Assembly: GCF_018437235.1 (NCBI RefSeq)
Contig: NZ_JAAMFJ010000001.1
Coordinates: forward strand, 558,001 to 622,000
DNA from: Fructobacillus papyrifericola
GTDB lineage: Bacteria; Bacillota; Bacilli; Lactobacillales; Lactobacillaceae
Direction: 5' to 3'
DNA: 64,000 nt
This document shows positions 33,701 to 42,377 of the stretch, in pieces. Every line of letters starts with the position of its first letter. The first letter of the stretch is position 1. The position numbers were made by a program, and so were the translations under genes. The notes under the pieces are model-generated. The model was not told the DNA's origin. It did no database searches and worked only from the letters and a program-made list of their open reading frames with translations.

Positions 33701-35317
33701 ATCGGGTAGTGGATCGCCAGGCACGTGGGCGCCGTCAATGGACGAGATGCCGTTGATCGTTTGACTGTTAATATCATCGGCATCACTAGCCGCATCAATG
33801 TTGTCATCGGCGGTTTTCAAATCCGAATTAACCGCATCAATCTGGGTCTTTCGCACCGTTTCTGGCAGGGTCGGATCGTTTTTGATGTCCGACAGGATCT
33901 TCTGTGCCTCCGCTGCGGCTTTGGCCTTAGCGGCTGCTTTCTGGTTAGCAATGCTGTCACCAGGCACATAGTCGCTTGAAAAGTCAGTCTGACCATCGGC
34001 CTGCGCATCATCGGCCGTCTGGTCCTGATTAATCTTGTTATCCAAACGGTTCTGATCGTTCTGCACGGCTTGAACCTGTTGGTCTTTAGCTGCCTGTGTC
34101 AGGGTGTTATCGCCCTTGATTTCGTTAATGAGCTTTTGCGCCAACGCATCAATTTTGGCCTTGGCAGCCGTTTTAACAGCGTCCAAGTCCCCCTTGGTGT
34201 AATCAGCATCAATGGCTGACTTACCGGCGGCGGTATCGCTGTTCATGTCGTCCATGTCGCTGTCGCCGTTGACCTTGTTGGTGTAAGTGGTCAGGTCGGC
34301 GTTAACTTTGGCAATTTGACTGTTGCGATCGGTGGTCGTCAGTCCATCATCGGCCTTTATTTCTGCAATCACCTTATCGGCTTCGCTCTGCAGAGAAGCG
34401 GTCAAATCGCTCTTCAGCTTCTTCACGTCAACACCGGGCGTGTTTCCAAGGTTGATGATATTGGTCTTGGCCGCATCCCCATCCGTATTGACGTCATCTT
34501 GGGTAAAGTCGGCCTTCATCTTATTGATTCCAGCATTGAAAGCGGCATCGATTTGATTATCGAGGTCGTTCTTTTGGGCCTTGGTTAGCCCTTCGTTGTT
34601 AGCAATTTGTTTCTTAGCGTCAGAAACTGCTTGTTGCAATTGGATCAGTTTCGTCTTCTTGGCAGTATCGGAACCTGCAACCTTCTTGCGGTACGAAGGA
34701 ATATCGATATTGTTGACTTGATCTTGTGTTCTAAAATCAACAAAGTTAAAGTGGTAGGTTTGCCCGTTCCAAACCAAATAGAACTGAGCGCCCTTGTAAT
34801 AATTGTTGGCCAATGTCCAGTTGGTATAAGTACCAGACAGAGTATAAGTATGGTCCCCACCATGCGGTCCAAAATCAGGATTCCAGTGGAAAACAATTGG
34901 CGGGTAGCCCTTTGTTTGACTAATTAGAAAGTGGGTCTGGCTCTGTTCAAAATCTCCAACTAACTGGCCATTGTCACCCAGGTGAACGTAAACATGGGTA
35001 AAGGCAATCGTCAGAGTTTGACCATTCGAGGTCAAAATCTGCTGGGCAGGAAGGTCCATTTGTTGTCCAATAACCGCATCCTCAATGGAATCGAAGGTCA
35101 CCGTCGTCCCGTAAATCGTGCCCGTGTAGGGAACTTTTAAGTTCGCATCACTGATGTCATCGGCGTCGGCTTCCGTGTCGACCTCCTGTCCCGGTGCACC
35201 TGGAATATTAATCATCGAGGTCACGGCTGCTATTCCCGATATCAAAGCAAAGCCCATTAGATCCGCCTCAATCCAACGTTTACCTGCTTTATACATTTTC
35301 TTGTGTTCTTTTGACAT
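30749..35317 (-). CDS. N-terminal half of a giant KxYKxGKxW-signal surface protein with DUF1542-like repeats
   Basis: Exported repetitive surface protein, 1522 residues in this frame. The N-terminus carries the KxYKxGKxW signal (KMYKAGKRW, residues 7-15, followed by a hydrophobic stretch to about 36), used by accessory Sec or glycosylated LAB adhesins. A unique domain of about 150 residues follows (VPYTGTIYGTTVTFDS to YHFNFVDFRTQDQ). Then come roughly 16 class A repeats of about 76 residues, each ending IDxDHxPGxSLxxQK. The frame ends 18 codons after the sixteenth repeat has begun its linker (QTIDDDHVSKGHGL), where a +1 shift enters the class B half. Ribosome site GAGGG seven bases before the ATG; promoter TAAACA-17-TATATT with TGC upstream. 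Likely role: adhesion or biofilm. Confidence 0.85.
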   Translation of the reverse strand: MSKEHKKMYKAGKRWIEADLMGFALISGIAAVTSMINIPGAPGQEVDTEADADDISDANLKVPYTGTIYGTTVTFDSIEDAVIGQQMDLPAQQILTSNGQTLTIAFTHVYVHLGDNGQLVGDFEQSQTHFLISQTKGYPPIVFHWNPDFGPHGGDHTYTLSGTYTNWTLANNYYKGAQFYLVWNGQTYHFNFVDFRTQDQVNNIDIPSYRKKVAGSDTAKKTKLIQLQQAVSDAKKQIANNEGLTKAQKNDLDNQIDAAFNAGINKMKADFTQDDVNTDGDAAKTNIINLGNTPGVDVKKLKSDLTASLQSEADKVIAEIKADDGLTTTDRNSQIAKVNADLTTYTNKVNGDSDMDDMNSDTAAGKSAIDADYTKGDLDAVKTAAKAKIDALAQKLINEIKGDNTLTQAAKDQQVQAVQNDQNRLDNKINQDQTADDAQADGQTDFSSDYVPGDSIANQKAAAKAKAAAEAQKILSDIKNDPTLPETVRKTQIDAVNSDLKTADDNIDAASDADDINSQTINGISSIDGAHVPGDPLPDQKSKAKAAIDAEANTINNAINNDNTLTSGQKSAELAKVTQSVTDAKNAIDQASDADSISTAKGNGITAIDGDHTAGVSLDSQKKAAKKVVDDEAQKLINEINGDNTLTSTQKSAQTAAITQDQAQADQNIDNATNADGVNSSRDAGFAKVDSDYKPGDSIQNQKTKAKAAVDAAAAAAKNAINNDVTLTTDQKATQLAQVETDRTNADNSIDAGTNADGINSSRDAGINQINGVHQPGTDLADQKSAAKLSLEAEERRVEAQINGDSTLTTNQKAAEIAQAQGALTTAEKNIDSAENADAVNSTLSSGKQTIDQAYQPGTPLKDAKTQAKAKVDAEEAKIIAAIKADGTLSQSDQNSQIAAAQADDQTADQNIDNATSADGIQTAVTNGIQNIDNDHVLGTPLDQQKQAAKASVDAEANKLIGVINGDNTLSVDAKASQVAKVKADQQAADQNIDQAANKDAIQSAMTTGIAKIDADHTAGQSLDQQRTAAINKLKAEAAKVDAAIEADKTLDTADRQKQEGWVNNDLQSAINNVNNSGTADAISTSLTNGVSAMDNDHVPGDSIANQKKAAQKAIDDAAKQALDGDAQKAIAGINNDPTIPAAEKQKQIDRVNADKQAAIDNINKASDADGINNAVKDGKAAIASDYAPGESLDQQKKEAKAAVDAEAAKVIAAINDDSTLTAADKSKQVANVKASQKTADDAIDAASDADGIQNQESNGIQAIDNDHVPGASLASQKAAAKQQLEDEAKKVINAIQNDSSLTTAQKTAQTNQVTTDKNAAEAKIDADGNADSVKTDLSAGLAAIDADHKAGTSVADQKKNQKQLLANEAAKIIAEINADNTLSTTTKNAQIAQVNADETTWDNAIDQATDADDITTAFNSGKTAIDNDYVPGKPLPDQKNLQKSNLEAEAQRIIDAINGDVSLTAAEKEKQVSQVKADLATAEGQIDQANDQDTVNSDFKSGKQTIDDDHVSKGHGLSSNY

Positions 35318-35452
35318 CACACTACCCTCTCTGAATCGTGCATTCTATGCCTTTAATATAGCACTAACAGGGCAAAATGTTTAGAATTATTCCAGTAATA
35401 ATTCAAGAGTTTAACAAAGCCTTTACAATTCAGAAAAACTTTGAAAATGCAC

Positions 35453-35483
35453 AAAAAAAAGCCGACGCCAAGCGTCGACTTTT
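35453..35483 (-). terminator. intrinsic terminator after the first 2HCT transporter
   Basis: AAAAGTCGACGC-TTG-GCGTCGGCTTTT with one wobble and a long T run on the minus strand. Confidence 0.88.
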
Positions 35484-35494
35484 AAAAATCATTT

Positions 35495-36802
35495 TTACAA
35501 AATCGTGATCAACAAACCACCCAAGATCAGGATGATGGCACCACCGATTCGGTTACCCATTTGGGCAAAGGCGATCAAGCCCATCCGGTTTGATGCTGAC
35601 AAAACAGCAACGTTACCAGTTCCACCCATTGAGTTGTTAATCATACCACCGGCGATGGCTGATTCAACAGGGTAAAGTCCGAAGAGCTTACCCAAGAATC
35701 CACCAGCGATACCGATCGTGATAACGGAAACGAATGAGCAAAGAACCAATTGCCAAGTAACCGTTTGGAGCAACTTGTTCATGTCAACAAGGGCCAAACC
35801 GATACCAGCCAACAAGGCAGGCGTCGTTGCGTACGTAATCATGTTACCAAACATGGCAGCTGATTCTTCGTAGAACTTTGGAACCAAGTTGAATCCCTTG
35901 GCCAAGATAACCAAGAGGATCATGAAGGCAAAGGCGTTAATCTTAGGAACGAAGTGGTAAAGCACGTTTCCCATCATGTAGAAGGAAAGGGCAACCATCA
36001 TACCGTTCATCAATTGACGGTTGTTAATTTCTGGCAAAGTCGTCTTCTTGATTTCCATGCCGTCAGTAGCCTTCAACAATTCACCTTGACCGTTCATCTT
36101 TGACTTAGTCGTGAACTTAACCAACAGTGATGAACCGATGATGGCCAACAAGTTGGCGATAACAACGGCTGGGAAGAGTTGGTTCAAGATGTCACCAGCT
36201 GACTGGTGCAAGGCACCGGCATAAGAAGCTGAAAGTGGCACGATTCCGGCACCAATTCCACCGGCCATCATTGGGAATGAAATGTACAAAGCGGCGTGCT
36301 TAAAGTCGTAGCCCAAAGCCATACCAACCAATGACGTCACGATGAAGGCAATGATCATCGCACCAAAGGCAACTGGCAAGAAACGAACAGCAGACTTCAA
36401 CAACAAGTCGCGGTCCATCTTCAAGATGGCTGAACAGATCAAAGCCACGATGTAGAATTCCAAAAAGTTGTTATCTGAGATGAAAGTCTTGATGTTCAAA
36501 ACTGCTGAATGAGGAACGAGTCCCATCGCAGTAAAGGCTGATCCAGCAACAACGGCCAAGGCAGACCCACCACCAAGGTAGGACTTCAAAATTGGCGTGT
36601 TGTTACCAACGAAGAAGAAGACTCCTCCGAGGATAACGAGGGCAAACAAAGCCCCACCCATGTTTTTAGGCATGGCGTTCAGGCCCAAGACGGCAACTAA
36701 GAGAAGCAGCATCAAGATAAAGGCTACTCCACCGATGTGTGTCACTTGAACTTTTTCTTCGATCTTTGCAAAAAGACCTTTTTCTGAAGTTTGTTCAGAC
36801 AT
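35495..36802 (-). CDS. 2-hydroxycarboxylate transporter (CitP/MleP/CitS family), copy 1
   Basis: Secondary transporter of about 435 residues for citrate, malate or lactate, of the 2HCT family. Eleven or so membrane segments are visible. Both GGxG re-entrant loop signatures are present: MMAGGIGAGIVPLSA near residue 190 and NNSMGGTGNVAVLSASNRMG near 400. The ATG at 36802 is six bases after AGGAG; upstream in-frame codons lack a site. It stands alone between two terminators. Its place next to the citrate lyase cluster suggests citrate or malate uptake, perhaps in exchange for lactate. Substrate cannot be read from the sequence. Confidence 0.93.
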   Translation of the reverse strand: MSEQTSEKGLFAKIEEKVQVTHIGGVAFILMLLLLVAVLGLNAMPKNMGGALFALVILGGVFFFVGNNTPILKSYLGGGSALAVVAGSAFTAMGLVPHSAVLNIKTFISDNNFLEFYIVALICSAILKMDRDLLLKSAVRFLPVAFGAMIIAFIVTSLVGMALGYDFKHAALYISFPMMAGGIGAGIVPLSASYAGALHQSAGDILNQLFPAVVIANLLAIIGSSLLVKFTTKSKMNGQGELLKATDGMEIKKTTLPEINNRQLMNGMMVALSFYMMGNVLYHFVPKINAFAFMILLVILAKGFNLVPKFYEESAAMFGNMITYATTPALLAGIGLALVDMNKLLQTVTWQLVLCSFVSVITIGIAGGFLGKLFGLYPVESAIAGGMINNSMGGTGNVAVLSASNRMGLIAFAQMGNRIGGAIILILGGLLITIL

Positions 36803-36916
36803 AGTACACTCCTGTATATCGATTTCTTGTAAATTAATACTAAGCCAGTATAACACCAAGATTAAATTAAATTAAGGCACATTTCCTTAAAATTGTTCGA
36901 TTATCAAAATAAATTC

Positions 36917-36943
36917 AAAAAAGAGGGCAAAGGCGCCCTCTTT
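36917..36943 (-). terminator. intrinsic terminator after the second 2HCT transporter
   Basis: AAAGAGGGC and GCCCTCTTTTTT, nine-base perfect arms with a six-base loop on the minus strand. Confidence 0.88.
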
Positions 36944-36982
36944 CCTCTTAATTTTTTCAACTTTCTTTTAAAATCACAAGTC

Positions 36983-38296
36983 CTATCCCCAGATAGTGAC
37001 AAGGATTCCGGCAATCACCAGAACAATCGCCCCACCGATTCGGTTCCCCATTTGGGCAAAGGCGATCAAGTTCATTCGGTTGGCCGCCGATAAGACCGCC
37101 ACGTTTCCGGTCCCACCCATTGAGTTGTTGGCTAGACCAGCCGTCACGGCCGTTTCAACAGGATAAAGGCCGAAGACTTTGCCCAAAAAGCCGGCAATAC
37201 CCATCATCGACAGAATCGAGACAATGACGCAGAGCACAAGCTGCCAGGACAGCGTCGAGACCAAAGCGGATAGATCAAGCAAGGTCAGCCCAACACCGGC
37301 TAACAAGGCGTGGGTCATCGTTTTCACGATCAGTTGGCCAAAGGCGACGGCCCCCTGTTCATAACGAGCTGGCAGAAGGCCGGCTGCCTTGACCACAACC
37401 GTCAGTAAAATCAGAAAGGCAAAGGCGTTGACGACCGGCAAGAGCTGGTGCAAGAGAAGGCCGAGCATGTAGAGGGCCAATGCGGTCATCATCCCAACCA
37501 AGACTTGCTCGGCTGAAAAGGATCCTTGAAAACCGGCCCCCTCTGTTGTACCAAAGCGTTCGCGTAAGAGCTTTCCCTGGCCGTTCCAGGGTGACTTTTC
37601 CGTATTTTTGACCAGCAGGCCGGCTGCGATAATGGCCAGCAAATTGGACAAGACCAGTGGTGGAAAGAGCTGGGATAAAATGGCCCCGGAAGGTTGTCCC
37701 AGAGCCGCCCCGTAGATTGATGACAGCGGAACGATGCCGGCCCCAACCCCACCGGCCATCATGGGAAAAGTCACGAAGAGGGCCGTGTGAAAGAAGCCCA
37801 GCCCAACCAGCTGGCCAACCAAGCTAACGACAAAGAAGGTCAAGGTCATTGTGAGAAAGGCGACCGGCAAGAAGCGGACGGTTGCCTTCAAGACCAAAGC
37901 CCGGTCCATTTTGAAGATGGCTGAGACAATCAGGGCGACAATGTAAAACTCCAAGAAGTTACTCGTCGTCAAAAAACTCTTAATGGTCGAAAGCGTTGAC
38001 GCCGGCACGTAACCCATGCCAGCCAGCAGGGCCGCGCCAATCGTGGTGAAGACCGAACCCCCACCAAAGTAGGTCCGAACAATTGGCAAGTGGCTGCCTA
38101 AATAGTAGAGCAGGCCACCCAGACTAACCATGGTAAAGATGGCCCCGGCCATGTTTTTAGGCAGGACTCGCAGGCCACCCATGCCGACGGCCAGGAGAAA
38201 GAGAAAGCAAAAGGCCAGGGCACCAAAACCGTCAATTGAGACCGCCTGCCTTTTTTTATACCAAACACCGATTCGATTCGAGCGATTCTTTGCCAT
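36983..38296 (-). CDS. 2-hydroxycarboxylate transporter (CitP/MleP/CitS family), copy 2
   Basis: Paralogue of the transporter just downstream, about 437 residues, with the same two signatures (MMAGGVGAGIVPLSS and NNSMGGTGNVAVLSAANRM). Middle loops differ clearly between the copies (for example KSPWNGQGKLLRERFG here against KSKMNGQGELLKATDG). The N-terminus is more basic (MAKNRSNRIGVWYKKRQ). The ATG at 38296 follows AGGAGG by five bases. Two divergent 2HCT carriers side by side suggest split duties, such as citrate/lactate exchange and malate uptake. It lies 51 bases after the alpha/beta hydrolase with no terminator between, so they may share a transcript. Confidence 0.93.
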   Translation of the reverse strand: MAKNRSNRIGVWYKKRQAVSIDGFGALAFCFLFLLAVGMGGLRVLPKNMAGAIFTMVSLGGLLYYLGSHLPIVRTYFGGGSVFTTIGAALLAGMGYVPASTLSTIKSFLTTSNFLEFYIVALIVSAIFKMDRALVLKATVRFLPVAFLTMTLTFFVVSLVGQLVGLGFFHTALFVTFPMMAGGVGAGIVPLSSIYGAALGQPSGAILSQLFPPLVLSNLLAIIAAGLLVKNTEKSPWNGQGKLLRERFGTTEGAGFQGSFSAEQVLVGMMTALALYMLGLLLHQLLPVVNAFAFLILLTVVVKAAGLLPARYEQGAVAFGQLIVKTMTHALLAGVGLTLLDLSALVSTLSWQLVLCVIVSILSMMGIAGFLGKVFGLYPVETAVTAGLANNSMGGTGNVAVLSAANRMNLIAFAQMGNRIGGAIVLVIAGILVTIWG

Positions 38297-38347
38297 ACAC
38301 GCCTCCTGTCGTCTAGATATATTTTTCACAAAACCATTATAGCAGCT

Positions 38348-39148
38348 TTACTGCCCCTCCGTTTGCAAAAAAACATGAAGGATCGTGTTAAAGTCTTCCG
38401 GCTTTTCCAAATGGGGCAAGTGCCCCGTTCCAGGAATGGTGACCACTTGGTCTTCTTCCTTAAAAAGGCCAGCCATGTCAGCCAGGTAGTTGTTCTTCCA
38501 AAGTGGCGACTGCTCCCCTGCCACAAAAAGCGTCGGCAAAGTGCAGTCGGCCAAGTTTTCCCGCCAGTCGGCCAGCAAGTGGTCCACCAAGAGCGGAAAG
38601 ACCAGGTCAAAGTCAAAGGGATGGGCCACCTTTTCCTTCATCAGTTCTCGCTTAAAATCCCTGGACACCGGCGCCACCGTCAAGCGCTGGTGGAAGAAAG
38701 TCTTGGACAGCACCGGAAAAGTCGTCCAGTCCAGTCCCCGAATACCGGCTGACCAGTCGGCATCGTTTAGTAGCTTGGGTGATTCGTCCACGTAGACGAC
38801 TTTTGCCAAGCGGTCCTGGCCAAAGAGGGACAAGTAAGCCCAAATCACGGAAGCCCCCATCGAGTGCCCAATCAAAATAACCTTTTTTAAATTAAGCATG
38901 GTAAAGAGCTCTTCCAAGTCCGCTGCTAAACGGCTAATCCGCAGGTTTTTGCTCGTTCGAGCCGAACGACCGTGGGAACGCCAGTCCATGGTAAGAACGC
39001 GGTAGCCCGCCGCCGTCAACATGTCAATTTGATATTGCCACTCGGCTTGAATGCCGGAAAAGCCGGACAGCAAAACAACGGTCTGCCCTTCAGCCGAACG
39101 GTCTTCATAGTTGATGGATACGCCATCCTTCGTTTTAAAAAAAGCCAT
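38348..39148 (-). CDS. alpha/beta-fold hydrolase
   Basis: About 266 residues. Typical sequence order: VVLLSGFSG with the oxyanion HG-like loop, MDWRSHGRSART, the nucleophile elbow LIGHSMGASVIWAY (Ser near residue 92), VYVDESPKL, a late Asp in the FVAGEQSPLWK area and the His in PGTGHLPHLEKPEDF near 245. The catalytic triad is therefore complete. No signal peptide. Substrate unknown. It sits between citXG and the second 2HCT transporter but is set off from citXG by a terminator, so a link to citrate use is not shown. Start is the second of two adjacent ATGs, six bases from AGGAG. Confidence 0.88.
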   Translation of the reverse strand: MAFFKTKDGVSINYEDRSAEGQTVVLLSGFSGIQAEWQYQIDMLTAAGYRVLTMDWRSHGRSARTSKNLRISRLAADLEELFTMLNLKKVILIGHSMGASVIWAYLSLFGQDRLAKVVYVDESPKLLNDADWSAGIRGLDWTTFPVLSKTFFHQRLTVAPVSRDFKRELMKEKVAHPFDFDLVFPLLVDHLLADWRENLADCTLPTLFVAGEQSPLWKNNYLADMAGLFKEEDQVVTIPGTGHLPHLEKPEDFNTILHVFLQTEGQ

Positions 39149-39165
39149 CATTTTCTCCTTAACTG

Positions 39166-39194
39166 AAAAGACTTCCAATCAAGGAAGTCTTTTT
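39166..39194 (-). terminator. intrinsic terminator after citXG
   Basis: AAAAGACTTCC and GGAAGTCTTTTT with a six-base loop, between the citXG stop and the hydrolase start. Symmetric, so possibly bidirectional. Confidence 0.82.
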
Positions 39195-39215
39195 AATCAT
39201 GCTTAGTATGCCCGT

Positions 39216-40646
39216 TTAAAGCAGGCCCGTCAACCGGCCCAAAAAAGCGGTCAAAACCAAATAGTCGGCCGCCCCACCCATTGAGAGGTTGCGCTCGATA
39301 AAGTCTTTGTCCAAGTCCTTCAAGTAGGCCAGGCCGGCTTCTGTTTCAGCACCACCCAGGTCGTCAAAGTGTGCGACCCAGTTGGCAAGTTCGGCCGTAA
39401 TTTCTGGACTCCCAGCCCGCTTAATCAAAGTCGAATCGGTGATTGACTTGGCCAGGGCCATCAAGGTGTTCAGCAGGCGAACGTTGCGGCTGCCCGTGCT
39501 TTCCCGCAGGGTCTTCAAGCCGACTCGACCAAGAACGGCAAAGCCGCCCGCCACCTCACCACGAACACCGGTTAACTGGTATTCCCGATACTGCTCTTCA
39601 CCAGCGGTTAAGCCGCCCTGCCCCCTGTCGGCTCCGCCCTGGACTTTTTCAGGAAGTTCCTTTGACAGCAGGTCCTTGCCCATCTGGCTGACCACTGATT
39701 GTACAAAGGAGAGGCTTGGGCTCTGCTGATTGCGGCTGGCATAACCATAGGCGGCAATCAAAATGCCCAGGGTAAAGATGGTTCCCTTGTGGGTGTTAAC
39801 CCCCCCGGTTGCAAGAAACATCGCTTCTTCTGCCCGACGGCCGCTGGGCCGGATGGCCATTAAGAGGCTGGTTAATTGACTGCCCCGGAAGTGCCGACCG
39901 GCATCCAGGCAAAGGCCAAAGTAGGGCTCGAGTGCGAGTGCGGAATCCAGGAAGGAATAGACGTCCATGTCCTGGTGGGCACCGGTCGAAACGGGATCGA
40001 CCAGACCGGGTTTTGGCGTTGTCACCGCCTCGGCCAAGCAGGCAAAAGTCGCCGCCTTTTTAACCGTCTCCTGGTCCCAGGCCGGGATGATCGGATCGAT
40101 CACGAAGTATTCGTTATAAATCTTGTTCACGGCCGCCTGTATTTCGGCCAAGTCGTGTCGCTTAGCCTTGGCACATTCCTTGGCGTTTTCCTCGCAGACC
40201 AAGCAGGTTCTCGGGTCAAAGCCCAAGTCCTGCCGGGATAACTGGTAGTCCGGAGACTGGGCGGCCATCGTGTCGATGTCAAAGAGCCGGCCCATGTAGA
40301 AGTGCTCTTCAAAGGCAATGGCCTTCTTCTTCACGTCGGCCAAGTCACCGGCCACCACTACAAAGCCTTCGGGTCCGGTTGGCCGACTGGCAAAGACCTG
40401 AACCTGTTGAATTTCCCAGGTGGCTAATTCCGCCAAAAAGAGCTGCCAGCCGGCCTGGAAAATTTGCTGAATCGTAGCAGAATTCTTAACGGCCCCGGGC
40501 ATGTTGACTTTGACGGCGACAACCGTGGCCTTTGGGAAACGCGCTTCTAGCTGTGCCTGCTTGGCCACCCGCCACTCTCGGTTATCGAGCACCTGTTCTA
40601 AGGCAACCACTTGCCCCTTTTCAAAGACATCGACTTGTTCACTCAT
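39216..40646 (-). CDS. citXG: CitX-CitG fusion: holo-citrate lyase synthase plus triphosphoribosyl-dephospho-CoA synthase
   Basis: A 476-residue bifunctional protein that makes the citrate lyase prosthetic group and attaches it to the acyl carrier protein CitD. The CitX part (about 1-175) shows LEARFPKATVVAVKVNMPG, SRPTGPEGF and the end TCLVCEENAKECAKAKRH. The CitG part (about 195-475) shows TTPKPGLVDPVSTGAHQDMD (cited in part), GGVNTHKGTIFTLGI and SGRRAEEAMFLATGG. The fusion is known in several lactic acid bacteria. The ATG at 40646 follows GAGG by about seven bases. A TGC-TATATT promoter lies upstream after the citF terminator, so it is not simply the last gene of the operon. Confidence 0.94.
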   Translation of the reverse strand: MSEQVDVFEKGQVVALEQVLDNREWRVAKQAQLEARFPKATVVAVKVNMPGAVKNSATIQQIFQAGWQLFLAELATWEIQQVQVFASRPTGPEGFVVVAGDLADVKKKAIAFEEHFYMGRLFDIDTMAAQSPDYQLSRQDLGFDPRTCLVCEENAKECAKAKRHDLAEIQAAVNKIYNEYFVIDPIIPAWDQETVKKAATFACLAEAVTTPKPGLVDPVSTGAHQDMDVYSFLDSALALEPYFGLCLDAGRHFRGSQLTSLLMAIRPSGRRAEEAMFLATGGVNTHKGTIFTLGILIAAYGYASRNQQSPSLSFVQSVVSQMGKDLLSKELPEKVQGGADRGQGGLTAGEEQYREYQLTGVRGEVAGGFAVLGRVGLKTLRESTGSRNVRLLNTLMALAKSITDSTLIKRAGSPEITAELANWVAHFDDLGGAETEAGLAYLKDLDKDFIERNLSMGGAADYLVLTAFLGRLTGLL

Positions 40647-40799
40647 GACAAACCTCACCCTGTTTCAATAGTTCTAATATAGCAGAAGACCGAAGTTCCT
40701 GTTCAAAATCCGGCCTGATTTAACCAAAGTGACAAGCTTTCTTAAAAGAACTGTAACCAAAAAGGCCCAATCCCCTTCACCCCCCGGTCTTAAAGCAGT

Positions 40800-40822
40800 A
40801 AAAAAGTCGCTCATCGAGCGAC
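40800..40822 (-). terminator. intrinsic terminator between citF and citXG
   Basis: GTCGCTC-GAT-GAGCGAC followed by six T bases on the minus strand, 17 bases beyond the citF stop. Confidence 0.88.
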
Positions 40823-40838
40823 CTTCTATAGAAAAACC

Positions 40839-42377
40839 TTAGTCTTTAACTTCTTTAATGACGTCAATCAGGCTACCATCACGGTATTCGGCCAGGGCAA
40901 CGACCCGGTCCGTGAATTCCAAGGGCTTTGGTTGACCAACCAACTTTTCGGCCTTCTGTTGCAGTTCTTCAATGGTGAAGATGGGCAGTCCAGGAACCTT
41001 TTTCAATTGCTCAAACAGGTCTTTGCGCTTTGGATTGATGGCGATTCCGATTTCCGTAACCAAAACGTCAATTGAATCACCCGGCGTAATCACCGTCGTC
41101 ACGTCAGGCACAACGGTGGCAATTCGTCCGCGGACCAGGGGTGCTGAAATAATCGTCAGCTTGGCCGTCGCAGCATCCTGGTGGCCACCAATGGCCCCAC
41201 GGATAACCCCGTCGGAACCGGCCATGACGTTCACGTTAAAGTTCGTATCGATTTCCAAAGCGGACAAAATGGCCACGTCCAGCTTATCCACCATGGCCCC
41301 CTTGTTGGCAGGGTCGGCATACCAGGAGGCATCGATTTCCTGCTGGGCTGGCGAATTCTTCATGGACGAAGCCGCCCCTTTATCAAAGTCCTGAACGTCC
41401 ATGACCCGGTTAACCAGTCCCTCGTTTAACAAGTCAACCGTTGGCTTGGTGATCCCACCAAGGGCAAAGGAGGCCTTGATTTGGTTATCAAGCATAGCCT
41501 GTCGGAGGAAGCGGGTAACGGCCAAGGCCGCCCCACCAGAACCAGTCTGGAAGGAGAAGCCGTCCTTGAAATAAGGCGAGTGGACGATGACGTCGTTAAC
41601 CATCCGGGCAATCTGCAGTTCCTTTGGATCCTTGGTAAAACGGGTTGCACCGGAACCAATCTTGTCGGGGTCACCGACTTTGTCAACCTTAACGACGTAG
41701 TCCACCTGGGTCTGCTTGATGGAGGCCGGGGTGTTTGGATAAGGCATCAAGCTGTCGGTAATCAAGACCAGCTTGTTGGCGTACTGGGCGTCCATCAGGG
41801 CGTAACCGAGCGAACCAAAGGCGGCCTCCCCGTTCATCCCGTTGGCGTTGCCCATTTCATCGGCGTTTGGCACGCCCAAGAAGGCCACGTCGATCTTAAT
41901 CTTCCCCGTTTCAATGGCCCGGGCACGACCACCGTGGGAGCGGAAGATGACCGGGTTCTTCAGGGCCCCGTGTGACACGGCATCGCCCAAAGAACCACGC
42001 ATTCCAGAGGAGGTGATGTTGGTCACCACGCCCTTTTCAATCGCTTCGACAACAATGTCGTTCATCACGTTGGTCAATGACGATGGGGCCAAAGTCAAAT
42101 CCTTGTAGCCGGCATCGATAATTTCACGCATGACTAAGTTGAAAACAAAGTCCCCTTCACGGAAGTGGTGATGGAAGGAAATCGTCATCCCGTCCTGCAA
42201 GGTTTCTTTGACCACTTGCTTAATGGAATCGACCACCTTTGAAGGACCGGTCTGAGCCGTTACCTTCGGTGCCACCCGTTGGATGTCTGGCTGACCAAAG
42301 TCGGTCGTCTGAAAACCTTCGTACTGCTTGTCTTTTAAAATACTGTCCGGAATTTCCCGGTTGACTTTATTCTTCAA
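40839..42377 (-). CDS. citF: citrate lyase alpha subunit (citrate:acetyl-ACP transferase)
   Basis: Swaps the acetyl group on the acyl carrier protein for citrate in the citrate lyase complex. About 512 residues, family length. Visible segments: [19 protein letters not shown] near residue 70, [15 protein letters not shown] near 155, the [17 protein letters not shown] region near 290 and [19 protein letters not shown] near 395. The start is most likely TTG at 42377 because GGAGGG lies eight bases before it, giving [12 protein letters not shown]. No ATG in the right place has such a site. It overlaps citE by 11 bases. A terminator follows directly. Confidence 0.95.
   Translation of the reverse strand: MKNKVNREIPDSILKDKQYEGFQTTDFGQPDIQRVAPKVTAQTGPSKVVDSIKQVVKETLQDGMTISFHHHFREGDFVFNLVMREIIDAGYKDLTLAPSSLTNVMNDIVVEAIEKGVVTNITSSGMRGSLGDAVSHGALKNPVIFRSHGGRARAIETGKIKIDVAFLGVPNADEMGNANGMNGEAAFGSLGYALMDAQYANKLVLITDSLMPYPNTPASIKQTQVDYVVKVDKVGDPDKIGSGATRFTKDPKELQIARMVNDVIVHSPYFKDGFSFQTGSGGAALAVTRFLRQAMLDNQIKASFALGGITKPTVDLLNEGLVNRVMDVQDFDKGAASSMKNSPAQQEIDASWYADPANKGAMVDKLDVAILSALEIDTNFNVNVMAGSDGVIRGAIGGHQDAATAKLTIISAPLVRGRIATVVPDVTTVITPGDSIDVLVTEIGIAINPKRKDLFEQLKKVPGLPIFTIEELQQKAEKLVGQPKPLEFTDRVVALAEYRDGSLIDVIKEVKD

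Noticed and set aside
28006-35317. Surface-protein repeats as a CRISPR-like or transposon array
   Set aside because: The repeats are in-frame protein repeats of about 74-76 codons with divergent DNA, not short identical direct repeats with unique spacers.
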